The notes under the pieces were generated by a model. That model searched no databases and had not been told where the DNA came from. It saw only the letters and a program-made list of their open reading frames with translations. A stretch of 64,000 nt of DNA, from positions 2,243,501 to 2,307,500 of the forward strand of contig JAWRVZ010000109.1 in the NCBI GenBank assembly GCA_037043235.1. The letters are read 5' to 3'. The position numbers and the translations under genes are program-made. Positions 32,790 through 45,300 of this stretch are shown here, piece by piece; the first letter of the stretch is position 1; the number at the start of each line of letters is the position of its first letter. The stretch comes from Rhodeus uyekii (Eukaryota; Chordata; Actinopteri; Cypriniformes; Acheilognathidae).

Positions 32790-33777
32790 CAGTAATACCT
32801 CGGTTTACGAGTTTAATTCGTTCCAAGAGCGAGCTCGTAAACCAAAATGCTCGTACACCAAAACAAATTTCCCCATAAGAATGAACTAAAAATCAATTAA
32901 TTCGTTCCACATGACCACAATTGCCCATTTTAAATATTTTTTTGGTTTTACCCTATTAATTGCAGTTAAAATTGTAACCATTAAGATCTCATATAAATAC
33001 TAATTAATAATTGACAATTAAACTCTAAAAATACTTGACAATTTACTGTAATGCACTTCAGGTTTGAGCAGCCTGCATGGAGGAGAGAGAGGAGGGAGGA
33101 GGGAGGAGGGGGGAAAGCAAGGATCAAAGCAAATGAGTGAATTTATTATAATAGTGCAGGAAACAAACCAAGTGATAATCCAGAGTTAAAGTCGTGGAAC
33201 ATGGGAGCCGCGAACGAACGAATTTGCGGGAGCCGCGAGAGAACGAATTTGCGGGAGCCGCGAACGAACGAATGCGCGGGAACTGCAAAAGCGGGGAGAT
33301 AGGCAGATGATATGAGAATCAGGTGTTCAGTGACCACACACACACACACACTCAGGCAGAACTAGAAGACAATGAATTCATGAACCGTGACAGTTACTGC
33401 TTAGAGGTACTGTACGTGTATATTTCACTAAGTGAACAATAGCGATCACAATTAATTAATGTTTAGAATATGAGGTAAAAACTTCTGTAAATCACTTATA
33501 AAAGTATCACTGTGGTGAATGATGCAGCCAATGAATGAGTTAAGGGGTTATAAAGGGGTTGGAACCTCCTGACTGTGTTATGAGAGGCTGTCATTAGGAT
33601 ATTTCATGTAAAAATGCGCACAAGGATGCTGAGCGTTAGGACTTTTTCCACACAAAACATGGGTGAGGGAAAGTTTTTCTCGTACACCAATACAATGCTC
33701 GTACACCGATTCGACCCTCCATGCTCGTACACCGATTTGCTCGTATACCAAGTCGCTCGTAAACCGAGGTATTAATG
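32790..33777 (+). mobile_element. Tigger-like MITE with TA target duplication
   Basis: CAGTAATACCTCGGTTTACG at the left and its near-perfect complement at the right (CGTAAACCGAGGTATTAATG, ending 33777) are flanked by TA on both sides. Subterminal repeats of CTCGTACACC occur at both ends. The interior has a minisatellite of about three units near 33205-33290 (GAACGAATTTGCGGGAGCCGCG). No transposase. TA plus CAGT-type ends fit the pogo/Tigger branch. Confidence 0.75.
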
Positions 33778-33849
33778 TACTTAAACTGGAGAATGACACT
33801 ATTTTCTTCTAGAGCTGCTGTTCAGCCTAAACAAACCCTGGTTTGTTAT

Positions 33850-33925
33850 TTTCCTGTTGTTACTGTAAAGCTGCTGTGAAACAATCTATATTGTAAAAAG
33901 CACAATATAAATGAAGATGACTTGA
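33850..33925 (+). repeat. Dispersed fish repeat tail (copy 2)
   Basis: TACTGTAAAGCTGCTGTGAAACAATCTATATTGTAAAAAGCACAATATAAATGAAGATGACTTGA matches the tail at 26035-26135 with substitutions. Confidence 0.6.
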
Positions 33926-34116
33926 ATAAAATTTTATGTTTTAAAATAATAGCAACATAAAAGACCTTGATTGATGACCCCATATAAAAATAGATGCTTT
34001 ATCATCCTTGAAAAGCACAATCTGGAGAAACTCATTCTCCAGCAAGTTAAGCTCCGTAAACTTCAGCCGTTCGTTTTTGTGTGACATTCGTCATCGTGAA
34101 GGTCTGTGGACGTCTT

Positions 34117-36104
34117 CACCCCATCCCCACGCCATCCTCACACCATCCCCACGCCATCCTCACGCCATCCTCACACCATCCTCACCTCATCCTCACGCCA
34201 TCTTCACACCATCCTCACGCCATTCTAACTCCATCCCCACACCATCCCCACGCCATCCTCACACCATCCTCACGCCATTCTAACTCCATCCCCACGCCAT
34301 CCTCACCCCATCCTCACCCCATCCTCACCCTATCCTCACCCCATCCTCACCCCATCCTCACCCCATCCTCACCCTATCCTCACCCCATCCTCACCCCATC
34401 CTCATGCCATTCTAACTCCATCCCCACACCATCCCCACGCCATCTTCACCCCATCCTCACCCCATTCTCACACCATCCTCACCCCATCCTCACCCCATCC
34501 TCACCTCATCCTCACGCCATCCTCACGCCATCCTCACCCCATCCTCACGCCATCCTCACCCCATCCTCACCCTATCCTCACCCCATCCTCACCCTATCCT
34601 CACCCCATCCTCACGCCATCCTCACCCCATCCTCACCCTATCCTCACCCCATCCTCACCCCATCCTCACCCCATCCTCACGCCATTCTAACTCCATCCTC
34701 ACGCCATCCTCACGCCATCTTCACGCCATCCTCACACCATCCTCACGCCATCCTCACACCATTGTAACTCCATCCTAACCTCATCCTCACCTCTTCCTCA
34801 CCTCATCCTCACCCCATCCTCACACCATCCTCACACCATTCTAACACCATCCTCAACTCATCATCACGCCATCCTCACGCCATCCTCACCTCATCCACAC
34901 CATCCTCACCTCATCCACACCATCCTCACCTCATCCTCACGCCATCTTCACCCCATCCTCACGCCATCTTCACCCCATCCTCACCTCATCCACACCATCC
35001 TCACCTCATCCTCACGCCATCTTCACCCCATCCACACCATCCTCACCTTATCCTCACGCCATCTTCACCCCATCCTCACGCCATCTTCACCCCATCCTCA
35101 CCTCATCCACACCATCCTCATCTCATCCTCACGCCATCCTCACCCCATCCTCACCACATCCACACCATCCTCACCTCATCCTCACGCCATCTTCATCCCA
35201 TCCTCACCTCATCCACACCATCCTCACCTTATCCACCCCATCCTCACGCCATCCTCACCCCATCCTCACCACATCCACACCATCCTCACCTCATCCTCAC
35301 GCCATCTTCACCCCATCCTGACCTCATCCACACCATCCTGACCTCATCCACACCATCCTCACCTCATCCACACCATCCTCACCTCATCCTCACGCCATCT
35401 TCACCCCATCCTCACCACATCCACACCATCCTCACCTTATCCACCCCATCCTCACGCCATCCTTACCCCATCCTCACCACATCCACACCATCCTCACCTC
35501 ATCCACCCCATCCTCATCTCATCCTCACGCCATCTTCACCCCATCCTCACCACATCCACACCATCCTCACCTTATCCACCCCATCCTCATCTCATCCTCA
35601 CGCCATCCTCACCCCATCCTCACCACATCCACCCCATCCTCATCTCATCCTCACGCCATCCTCACGCCATCCTCACCCCATCCTCACCACATCCACACCA
35701 TCCTCACCTCATCCTCACCTCATCCACACCATCCTCACCTCATCCACACCATCCTCACCTCATCCTCACGCCATCCTCACCTCATCCTCACGCCATCTTC
35801 ACCATCCTCACCTCATCCACACCATCCTCACCTCATCCACACCATCCTCACCTCATCCTCACGCCATCTTCACCCCATCCTCACCACATCCACACCATCC
35901 TCACCTTATCCATCTCATCCTCACCTCATCCTCACGCCATCCTCACCCCATTCTAACTCCATCCTCACCCCATCCTCACCTCATCCTCACGTCATCCTCA
36001 CCTCATCCTCACCTCATCCTCACCTCATCCACACCATCCTCACCTCATCCCCACCCCATCCTCACCTCATCCTCACCCCATTCTAACCCCATCCTCACCC
36101 CATT
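34117..36104 (+). repeat. 2-kb minisatellite, 11-bp unit CCATCCTCACN
   Basis: Roughly 180 copies of an 11-bp theme (CCATCCTCACC, -CACG, -CACA, with CATTCTAACTC variants). In the right half a longer-period pattern appears: CTCATCCACACCATCCTCAC plus CTCATCCTCACGCCATCTTCAC. The plus strand is almost free of G; the minus strand reads GGATGGGGTGAGG. Open frames with HPHPILTPSS repeats (for example 34081-34767) follow from 11 not being a multiple of 3 and are not considered genes. Confidence 0.93.
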
Positions 36105-36250
36105 TTTTTTCTAAATTTTGCATGCAATGACTCACTACTTTTCTTATCCTTCAGAATGAATGTCCTGTAAATGGCACAGTGCTGTCCTCTCATGTATGAA
36201 GAGTAGAGAAAAGCAATTGTGCAGTGAACTGCAGTTTAGAAATTTAAAGG

Positions 36251-36366
36251 GAGCTCATTCACATCCATGCATTTGCATTGCATTCAAGAAACACATTGAT
36301 ATTCTAATCAGTTCTTGCTTTTCCTGGGAATCAAACCCATGGCCTTGACGTTGCAAGCGCCGTCAC
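36251..36366 (-). mobile_element. tRNA-derived SINE, minus orientation
   Basis: GCATTCAAGAAACACATTGATATTCTAATCAGTTCTTGCTTTTCCTGGGAATCAAACCCATGG followed by GACGTTGCAAGCGCC. The complement of the B box is recognisable with one change. Confidence 0.75.
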
Positions 36367-38336
36367 TTGAAACACTTGCAATATCTTGCATTCTTCTCCA
36401 TTTCCACTCCACACTCTTTTTTAAGAGTCACTTAGCCTAATTTATACTAAGCAGGTCACATGCTGAAAGGTTTATCTGCTTCTCGTATCAGCTGAAGAAA
36501 TAAAGCAAGAAAATAACACAACTGTCACAGTGAATCTCCTCTTATCTCTCTCTGCACACATCCTGTCTGGCATCCACCGTTTCTCCTATTTGTCAACCAG
36601 GCCCGACCTCAGCAAAGCAATCCATCTGTCTCATCATCACCCCAGCCACTGCGAGAAACGAACATATGATTCATGTGATGATCTTGTATTGATGACATTT
36701 AGTCTTGCTTTCTTCTCTATCTGGCATATTATGACTGTCACGTTCAATATTTTGGTGATTTCTTCCCCAAAGCTCACTCGAGTGGATTTTCCACACTTCT
36801 GTCTCCTTATAAATGACGAATGGTAAATTCTAGTCATGTCGGAAAGTCTAACAAAGCCGTAAAGAACCATGTGAGTGGGAAGCTCTGGATTTTCTTCAAG
36901 CCCTGATTGAGTTTTGGGGCACCGGTGAGAAAAGAGTTTGGGTTTTATTATTTATAACAAGATAGGCTAATTACATGCACAAGATAAAATATCATTATAA
37001 TATAATATGTAAGGTGCAATATATATTAAAAACATTGACAAGCAAAACACACCAGATGCTCATTCTTCGTTCTTCATGTTCTTATTGTGTTTTGTTGTTG
37101 TCGAATCCTGACCGAGGTCTAATCCAATCATCAGCTTAATATAGTTTTGTAATGTGTTTGATTACACTTGTACAAACTAATCTTCTCATCACAACTCAAA
37201 ACAAGAACAGCATGAAACAGCACTCATGGGGTTTTAGCCTTTATTTGTGTGTGGAGAGAAGCGTGACAGAATCTCGGACTCTGCCTGAGGGAAATCAGGA
37301 GTGTTTTCACACGCTGACGCGAGCGCCGCGCTTCTTTCCATCACTGAATTAACAGCTTGCTCAGAGGAATACCTTTACATCATTAGAGGAGAAAAACCTC
37401 CATCTCCAGAAACAGTTGTTTCTGTCTCGTCTACATGGTTGGATTTTCGTGACAAACAGCATGTGTTGAGAAATCTCATTTGCCAGAGGAAATTGCCCTT
37501 GAAGGAAGATGAAGGACAAGCTGGGGGAGAAATATATTAAAAACCTGCTTTATCCAATATCAAACCAAAGTTTAAAAAATGGGGTTCATATAGCGGTAAC
37601 CACGAGCGTTTGGCCTGATAAATGTGTTCCAGATGTACTTCTATTGTTAGCAAAGACCTACTTTTCACCTTCTTTCACAGCTGTTTAAACTGAGGAGATT
37701 ATAAATCACAGAGATAATTAGGCCTTCAACAAGCATCTTTCGTACAAGACGGATTGGATGCTGAACGGATTTAGAAAACAGTCTAGAAAACAGCCGACTG
37801 CATGTCGTCCCCATTGAAACAATATAAAGACTCAATAACCAATCAAAACTATAACCATAAAGATATAGTTTGACGTGTAGACGAATAACGGCTGTAGAGC
37901 TTCTGTAGCTCCGCCCCTTTATTTATGAATGATCCGCCTGTTTTAAAATCGCACAATTGCTTTAGAGGGAAATAAGTGGTTCATTTTGTGTGCAAGTTAT
38001 AAAATTTCCCGTATAGTCACAATATGTTGATGTGGAAGTTATCAAACTTAATATTTTCCCACTCATGGGAAACAAACGGATTTACAATTCATATAAAACA
38101 TATCCATGACTTCCAAACGGAGATCCAGACGTTCACCAGACGTTGACTCACATCATGTCTTTTTAAATGTTAATTGATGGTGCAATGATGCTCCAGTAGC
38201 ATGAGATTTTCTGGACTAGTTTAAACCGTATTAAAGATGCTTTTTGCGACAGGCAGAACACAGTTGAGCTCAGATATCCTGTTATACGTTCATCTCGTAA
38301 AGGTAAAGGTAAAGCCTCCCTCTTGCACACTTTCCT
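36367..38336. other. Intergenic, no gene recognised
   Basis: Both strands were read and no coding exon could be supported. The open frames present lack known motifs and splice context. Confidence 0.35.
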
Positions 38337-38561
38337 GTGTGTTTATTCCAAGTCTTTCTGGACCTTCGTGATGTTTACCAGGGAAAGCTCTGTGGTTTGT
38401 CAAGCTCAGAAAGACAGACTCAACCCCCTGAACCCCCTCCACCACCTCCAGCAATATTTAACAATATTCACCCGGAGCTCAGATCCGCTCGCTTGGAAGC
38501 TTTTCCACCACAGCTGGAACGCCCTGCTTGTGACCCCTTCACGGTCCGAGAGGAGATGTGA
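38337..38561 (+). other. Unassigned exon-like open segment, proline-rich
   Basis: A plus-strand frame from about 38345 codes for FLDLRDVYQGKLCG, a PPEPPPPPP run, IFNNIHPELRSARLEAF and ACDPFTVREEM, then a stop. It follows TTTATTCCAAG, a possible acceptor, and the composition looks more protein-like than neighbouring frames. I cannot assign it to a family, found no partner exons, and a second open frame overlaps it. It could be a relic exon or chance. Confidence 0.2.
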
Positions 38562-40795
38562 CGTTCATGCTGGAGGTAAATATGCCTGCAGGTCTGCATG
38601 TGCATGTCATGGCATAAACAGTGCATGCATTTATAATAGGAACTGTTGAAGGAGTAGTTCACCCAAAATCATTCCCCCCCGAGGGCAAAACAGTTCAAAA
38701 CACCCTTCAAAAATATTCCTTCATGTTCTGCATTAAGTGATAGAGGTTTGGAAAAGGGTCTTTTCGTTTTTGAGTGAACTATCCCTTTAACTCTCGAGGT
38801 TTTTGGTCGTGTGTTTGGAATGAAAAGGGGAATCGGCGGTGCGTTTCACAATCTGATGATGTTTATCTCACGCAGACGTCTGTCTTTTTGAACTTGAAGA
38901 CAAAACATCGGAAGTTTTTCAAATCCAAATCGAAGGGATGAATATAAAACATTATGTTTTGTCTGATAGCAGTAATGAGAACAATGCTTGATTGTTGCAG
39001 CCGGGAGAAAACACACACCATGAATCACTTGCAATCTCACTTTTTGTGGTCAATGAAATATCTAAATATAAAAAAATAAAATGATAACATATGAAGACAT
39101 TTGCTCCTTAATCTTCCTGCTGTGACTCACGACTTCATTCGGGGAAACGGGACCGTTTACTTGCAGTCGAATCATGTATAAACCTTTCACTCACTGTGAA
39201 ACAGAAAATGAAAATGAGCTTCTCTGTAAAGTTTATGGACGTCGTCTTCAATCCTAAAACACAACCCAATGTTTGTGTTTTTCCCAGTTTTCTGCATGTT
39301 CTGGACTTTAGTTTTTAAATGCATTTTCTATTCCATTTGTTCTTCTGTTTCTCTTCCTATTTTACTTGAGCTGTGTCCGAACTCGACCCCTGCACCGTCA
39401 TTCACTATTCACTCCTTCGACTCTCAGAGTGCATTATGGGTATTCTCTAGCCATCAGTTGTGCACTTGTTATTGCAGTGCATTATGGGATTGAATGAGCG
39501 CACTCAATAACATCACTGCAAATGGCTGTTCCCTCAAACACTGCCTGTCGACGAGTATAGAGGAGAAGTTCGGACACTTCTTCAGTTCATTGTTATTGAT
39601 TGCTCGCACCTGTGTCTTGTTACCCTCTTGTTTTCCTATAGTTTCCCCAGGGTTTCATTTGCCTTTGATCGGTTATTGTCTCAACATGTTTTGTGTTCCT
39701 TTTATTGTTTGTTTGATCCTCTTCCCTGCTCAACCATAACTGTAATGCTTGATTTAAAACACATAAATCATACTGTACATGTGAATGGTCAGAACAGAAA
39801 TTAAGGCAATAATTAAATGTCTTCAGTTAGGACTTTTCCTTTCAGCAGGCACTTCATGTTCATTTCTTTTCCTGCATGCAGTCCCTCGTTCTCTACAGGC
39901 CTCAAACCATCCTTGTTTTAAGAGGTTCAACCTCAGTCTCTCTGTCCCATTAATCCGCCTGTTAATAAATGATTTCACTGCCATATTTGTCTTGTTGAGC
40001 AAACTAAGCACTCTAAATTGTTTCCATTGGAGGTCTGCATGGGACGTCTCTCCATCCGCTGCTCTCCTCCGCGGCTCGGACTGTAGGTTTACAATAGCTG
40101 AGCTGTTTAATGTAGTGCAGGGAATTATGTGGTGGAATAGAGTGTTGTTTGACTTATGACTGAAAGGCGAAGCGAGTGATTTAGCTAAGAGTGACCACAT
40201 CTGGACAGCGTTTCAGCCCAGCCAGCTGACATTCACGCACGTCTAGTTTGGGGACAAATGCTGCTTGATGGTTGTGAGAGTTGCAAACAGGAATCCTGAC
40301 GTGATTCCCATCTTCTGTGGAAAGATGGTTGGAAGTCCTTGGAGTTGCAGGCCAACGATGAACGTTGTGTTTGATTGAATCATTTTCCAGTGCCGTTGAC
40401 TCTCTCTCTCTCCAGAGACGGTCATTAGCTCATCCAGGCCAGCGTGTTTACGGTAGAATCACGTTTGCTCCCGAGAGAGCCCATATGCCTCCTGCGGTCG
40501 CTCGCGGTCCCCGGAGAGGAGCAGGCACCATCTGCTGGTAAAGCTACACCATTGTGCACGGGGATGGAGTGGTGGGATGGGTCGAGCTGGTCAATAATAG
40601 CCATGAGGTTAGCAAAAAAAATTCAAAGGCACCAAATATCTGGTAAGGGTTCTCAATGCTGTTCTTTTAATAAGAAGTCTAATGGCATTTGGGTAATTGA
40701 TGAACTGACTTTTTAAAATATTTTGTGTTTGACTGTAAGTATAAAGCAATGCTTTTTGTCTAAACTTTTAATATAGAGCTTTATTGTCACTTAAA
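38562..40795. other. Intergenic, no gene recognised
   Basis: Open frames near 39800-40200 (both strands) and 40444-40716 show no recognisable similarity and overlap each other on opposite strands. GCATTATGGG phrases near 39430-39490 are typical dispersed-repeat words. Confidence 0.35.
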
Positions 40796-40928
40796 CGGTA
40801 GAGAGCTGCGCTTGCAACATCAAGGTCATGGGTTTGATTCCCAGAGAAAGCAAGAACTGATTAGAATATCAATGTGTTTCTTGAATGCGATGATAAAAGC
40901 AGCTGATAATTGCAGGAATGTGAATATA
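40796..40928 (+). mobile_element. tRNA-derived SINE, plus orientation
   Basis: GGTAGAGAGCTGCGCTTGCAACATCAAGGTCATGGGTTTGATTCCCAGAGAAAGCAAGAACTGATTAG and tail GATAAAAGCAGCTGATAATTGCAGGAATG. Same family as the copy at 58895. Confidence 0.78.
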
Positions 40929-41935
40929 AATATTGCATCGATGTGTTTCATCAGATGAATCTCATAAGAATCTGCATGTTGGCCTGGAATAAGTTCACGG
41001 TACTATTTGTAAAATGTTGATTAAATGCAAGACACTGCAGTCACTAACTGACATCCCAACTTCCCAACAGAATCTTAGGGATGGGATTGATTTACTTCAT
41101 GAAATGGTTGTGAGGCGTTTAATTCCTAATATCAAACGGCAGTGAAAAGTGTATAAATGATCATTGTACATAAAATAAATGCAAAAGAGGACAAAAGAAA
41201 TGTGATGCAAGTTACTGAAATATTTTTTACAACATTTTACTACTGTGAAATCATCGCTTAACAACACAGCGTCTCTTTACAGCGCGAGGAACTTTCATTT
41301 TTTTATTTGTACCGTAAAATCATATTATATAATTTTTTTATTGAGCAATATATTCATGAACAAACAACATGGCAGCAAAAATATATAACTACAATATGAC
41401 AGTAAGATCAGGTGCAAAAGTGCATTACAGAAAAGAAAAGAAAATAAAAAGTAAAGAAAAAGGGCATTTGTGTAGGAAAGAAATTAATTGTGAAATGCAT
41501 AAAAAAGGTTTCAGATATTTTGATTCAATTCCAAGTTTTTTTTTGTTCAGAGTCACTGTCCGGATATGAACCTTTTAAAATCTTAAAATTTATTTTCTTT
41601 AGTTTTAAGAGTTAATGTTAAGTCATTTTATCATAACCTATGAATTATAATTATTATTTATTTATGTTTTTTGAGAAACACTGTGAAAACATTATAAATC
41701 ATGTTTTCTTTTCTTTCCTGAAACGTTTTAGTTGGACGTTTCCTCTAATGTTTTTTAAATGTTACATTCAGGAGAAACATTCACAGAATCTGTGCAGAAC
41801 GACACAATGTGACTTTCCTAAACGTTCGAGTAACCGAGAAACATTTATATTTCGAAGATTCAGAAATAATGTTTTCATAATTTATGAACGCTGCAAAAAC
41901 TCTCTTATAATCTATTTTTGTTAGTGGGGATTAGA
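40929..41935. other. AT-rich upstream region of pde5a, no gene
   Basis: AT-rich sequence without recognisable exons. No TATA box or CpG island can be tied to pde5a by eye. Confidence 0.35.
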
Positions 41936-42280
<345 letters not shown>

Positions 42281-42289
42281 GGATCGGGA

Positions 42290-42399
42290 ATGAGCGGCGG
42301 GATGGATCTGTGTTCTCCAGACTCTGGAGGGATGATGGAGGCTTGGCTGGACGATCATCTCGATTTCGCGCATTCTTACTTTATCCGAAAGGCTTCTCG
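42290..42399 (+). CDS. pde5a: pde5a exon 1
   Basis: It codes MSGGMDLCSPDSGGMMEAW, then LDDHLDFAHSYFIRKAS, and ends in phase 2 at TCTCG/GTGAGT. EAWLDDH is a PDE5A landmark. It is shorter than the human N terminus and lacks its Gln-rich stretch. Confidence 0.92.
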
Positions 42400-45300
42400 G
42401 TGAGTGTAAAGCGCAGATCGGCAGCTATTAGAGCAGTTTAAAGACAAAAGACAGTCGCGTATTCTCACGAGCGCCAGTGTTTATGAGCGCGAACATTAAC
42501 TTCAGCTGTTTATCCTCATATCGGATCCGCGTTCACTGCATATTCCTCCTCAAACATCATCTGCGACCTCAACTCCTTTATCACAGGAGTTCAATCTGAT
42601 TCTGTGTGTGTGTTGCCTTTCATTTAGTTCTGCTATCATGATTGTATACAAACTAACACTTTCATTCTGATGTGACTGATATCTGAATTGTTCTTCATGC
42701 ACTTTAATGCAGATCTGTGTGATGTTGAGTGAATAAAACACCTGCATTCATATATCCAGATGATTATTGTGAGGTCAGGAATAGATCCGTCCAGTAATGG
42801 AGAAGAAATGAGGAAATAAAAACAGATAAGAACTTAATAAACCTAATCTCCTATAAAATGTATGATTTATAGAAACAACTAAACATGGAAGACGATCTTC
42901 TGAAAGCATATGAATAATAAATTTATAAAAATTCGCCATAACATAAAAATAGTTACAAAGTAGCCTTGAAAATGTGTATAAATCCTCCCAAAGCTCGTGT
43001 TCCTCTGGGAGAGTGTAGCACCTTCTTCTCTGCGCTCCGACTATCCCAGGGAAAGGCCGGAGAAAGAGGAATAGCACAACTAAATGAAATAACGTTTTAT
43101 ACGCCTTGAGTCGTAACTCTCACATCTGGCCAGCTGGTGTAGATCCCGGACCTCTAACATCCCAAATCCCAGTCCTGCGATTGGCCGGATATTCTCCTTT
43201 TAGCATGAGCAACGTAGAGGTTTATTAGAAGGTTGGATGGTGTTTCTTCAAAGTGAATGATATTTATTTAAACCATTGTAGCCAAGGACAATTTAGCTGG
43301 AGTCAGTGGAGTCTGAATATCCTTTCCGGATAATAAACATTTCCTTGAAAGCATTAGTTATGGTCTATTTTAATGTTTGCATTGTAATGCTAGCTCAATA
43401 AAAGCCCCTCTACAGTGTTGTTTTGACAGATTTGGACATAATCCACCAGTAAATGCTGTGATTGTGAGCTCTTACACTCTCACTGTGAGAAGTTAAACTC
43501 AAGTTCCCATTCAACTTTCAATGAAAGCGTGGAGAATTTACTGTGGAAGTTTGTAATGGTTCGTTATATGTATGTCCAGCAAACTGGCAATAAACCATTG
43601 ATCTGCTGTATCTTTCTGGGTCAAATGTCTGTAGATGATCTGAAACAGATCCTCCAGCGGAGACAGGATTGAAGGAATGGAAATGCCTCCTTTCAGTTAC
43701 AAGAGCCTTTTTCATTTTACATTCACATTCATGCATTTATCAGCTGCTTTTATCATTGCATTCAAGAAACACATTGACATTCTAATCAGTTCTTGCTTTC
43801 CCTGGGAATCGAACCCATGACCTTGATGTTGCAAGCGCTGCTTTCTTCTGGTTATTTACATTTACATCTTGCTTTCCCTGGGATCGAACTCATGCTCTAC
43901 TGATTGAACTCCAGGAAAGCTGTTGTACATGCACGAATCTGAGAAATACTTGACTTTAAGGACTTTCACACAAAGTTCACGGCAACGTTAACATGCATTC
44001 AATTGTTATTCTCGTTTTCGGTGCAGCCGCCGTTTGATTCTGGAGAAATTGAGAATCGTATTGTTTTGTTGTTTAACGTAGAGATGAGGATTCTCTCATG
44101 ATTCTGAATAGACAATTAAACAAAACAGCATGTTTTAATTTACTAGCGGTTTTGATTAGATGTTGATCACTGTGGTGTTTAAAAATATGAGATTAAATCT
44201 TTTTTTTTTATCAGGTTGAGTGTATGTTTCAGTGACTCACTCATAAAGATTCACTTGTTTCATTACTGGATGAATCAGTGTTTTTGAATGAATCTCTTGT
44301 GTGAATGATTCAATGACTCATTGTCAGAGTTCTGTCACTCTAGTTTGGGTTTCTAGTGTGTTGGATGACAGAGCTCTGACACTGCCCCTTTGTTGTGTGT
44401 TGTCATTGTGTAACCCCGCCCACCTTGTTCCCTCGTTTTCCTTGAGTGTTGTCAGCTGTTCTCAGCTCGTTACCTTTCCTCATGTGTCCCTATTCAATCC
44501 CAGTGTGTTTGCTGTCTCGTGTGGTGTCATTGTCATTCTATGTTTCGTCTCCTGCAATGGTTCCTTGGGCTGTGTATACCGTCTCAGCCGTTTTGTTTGT
44601 TTAATGTTATGTTTCCAAGTGTAAGTAATGTTTTCCCCCACGTGGGCATTTCTTTTGTGAGTTTTGTTTATTTCTGTTATATTAAATATTCCTTCACCCT
44701 GCACTTGAGTCCTTCCCTTGCGTTCCGTGACACTCACTCATAAAGATTCACTTGTTTCATTACTGGATGAATCAGTGTTTTTGAACGAATCTCTTCAGTG
44801 AATGATTCAATAACAAAAAAAATTTGACATCTCTTGTCATGTAAAGATATTATTGAGACAACCTTGAATTAAAACCTCAGGTTTCTTTCATTTAGAGCCA
44901 CAAGTTACACAAGTTATCCCTGTATTTAATATATTTATTTGAATGATTATAAGAAAGAAATTATGTAACTGTGTGGTTAAGAAGCTGTTTTATGACGATC
45001 TGTGTGATTGTACTTGTCAAACGATTAATCGACAGAGCTGAATCATCGGCATTTCGGCATAAGATTGCTTGGGTGTTTGAATAAATATCGCCATTTTGCA
45101 GCTCAATTAAAGGCTGAGAATCAGTTTTGCATTTGTAGTTTTTAAGTCAAGAGACTGCTGAGCTAATTCTCCTTTCTCCTTAAGGGAAATGGTCAACGCT
45201 TGGTTTGCGGAGCGTGTCCACTCCATTCAGCCATCTAGGGAAGGATCGAAAGCCCCACAGGAACCCTTAACGGCCCTTCATCCACTGGGTCCAGCTGACG

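Noticed and set aside
34081..34767. 228-residue frame rich in His-Pro-Ile-Leu-Thr-Pro
   Set aside because: An 11-bp tandem repeat read in three rotating frames gives 11-residue periodicity by itself; no flanking gene features.
39785..40200. Opposed 124- and 125-residue frames
   Set aside because: They overlap on opposite strands, have no recognisable motif, and sit in sequence without exon-like composition.
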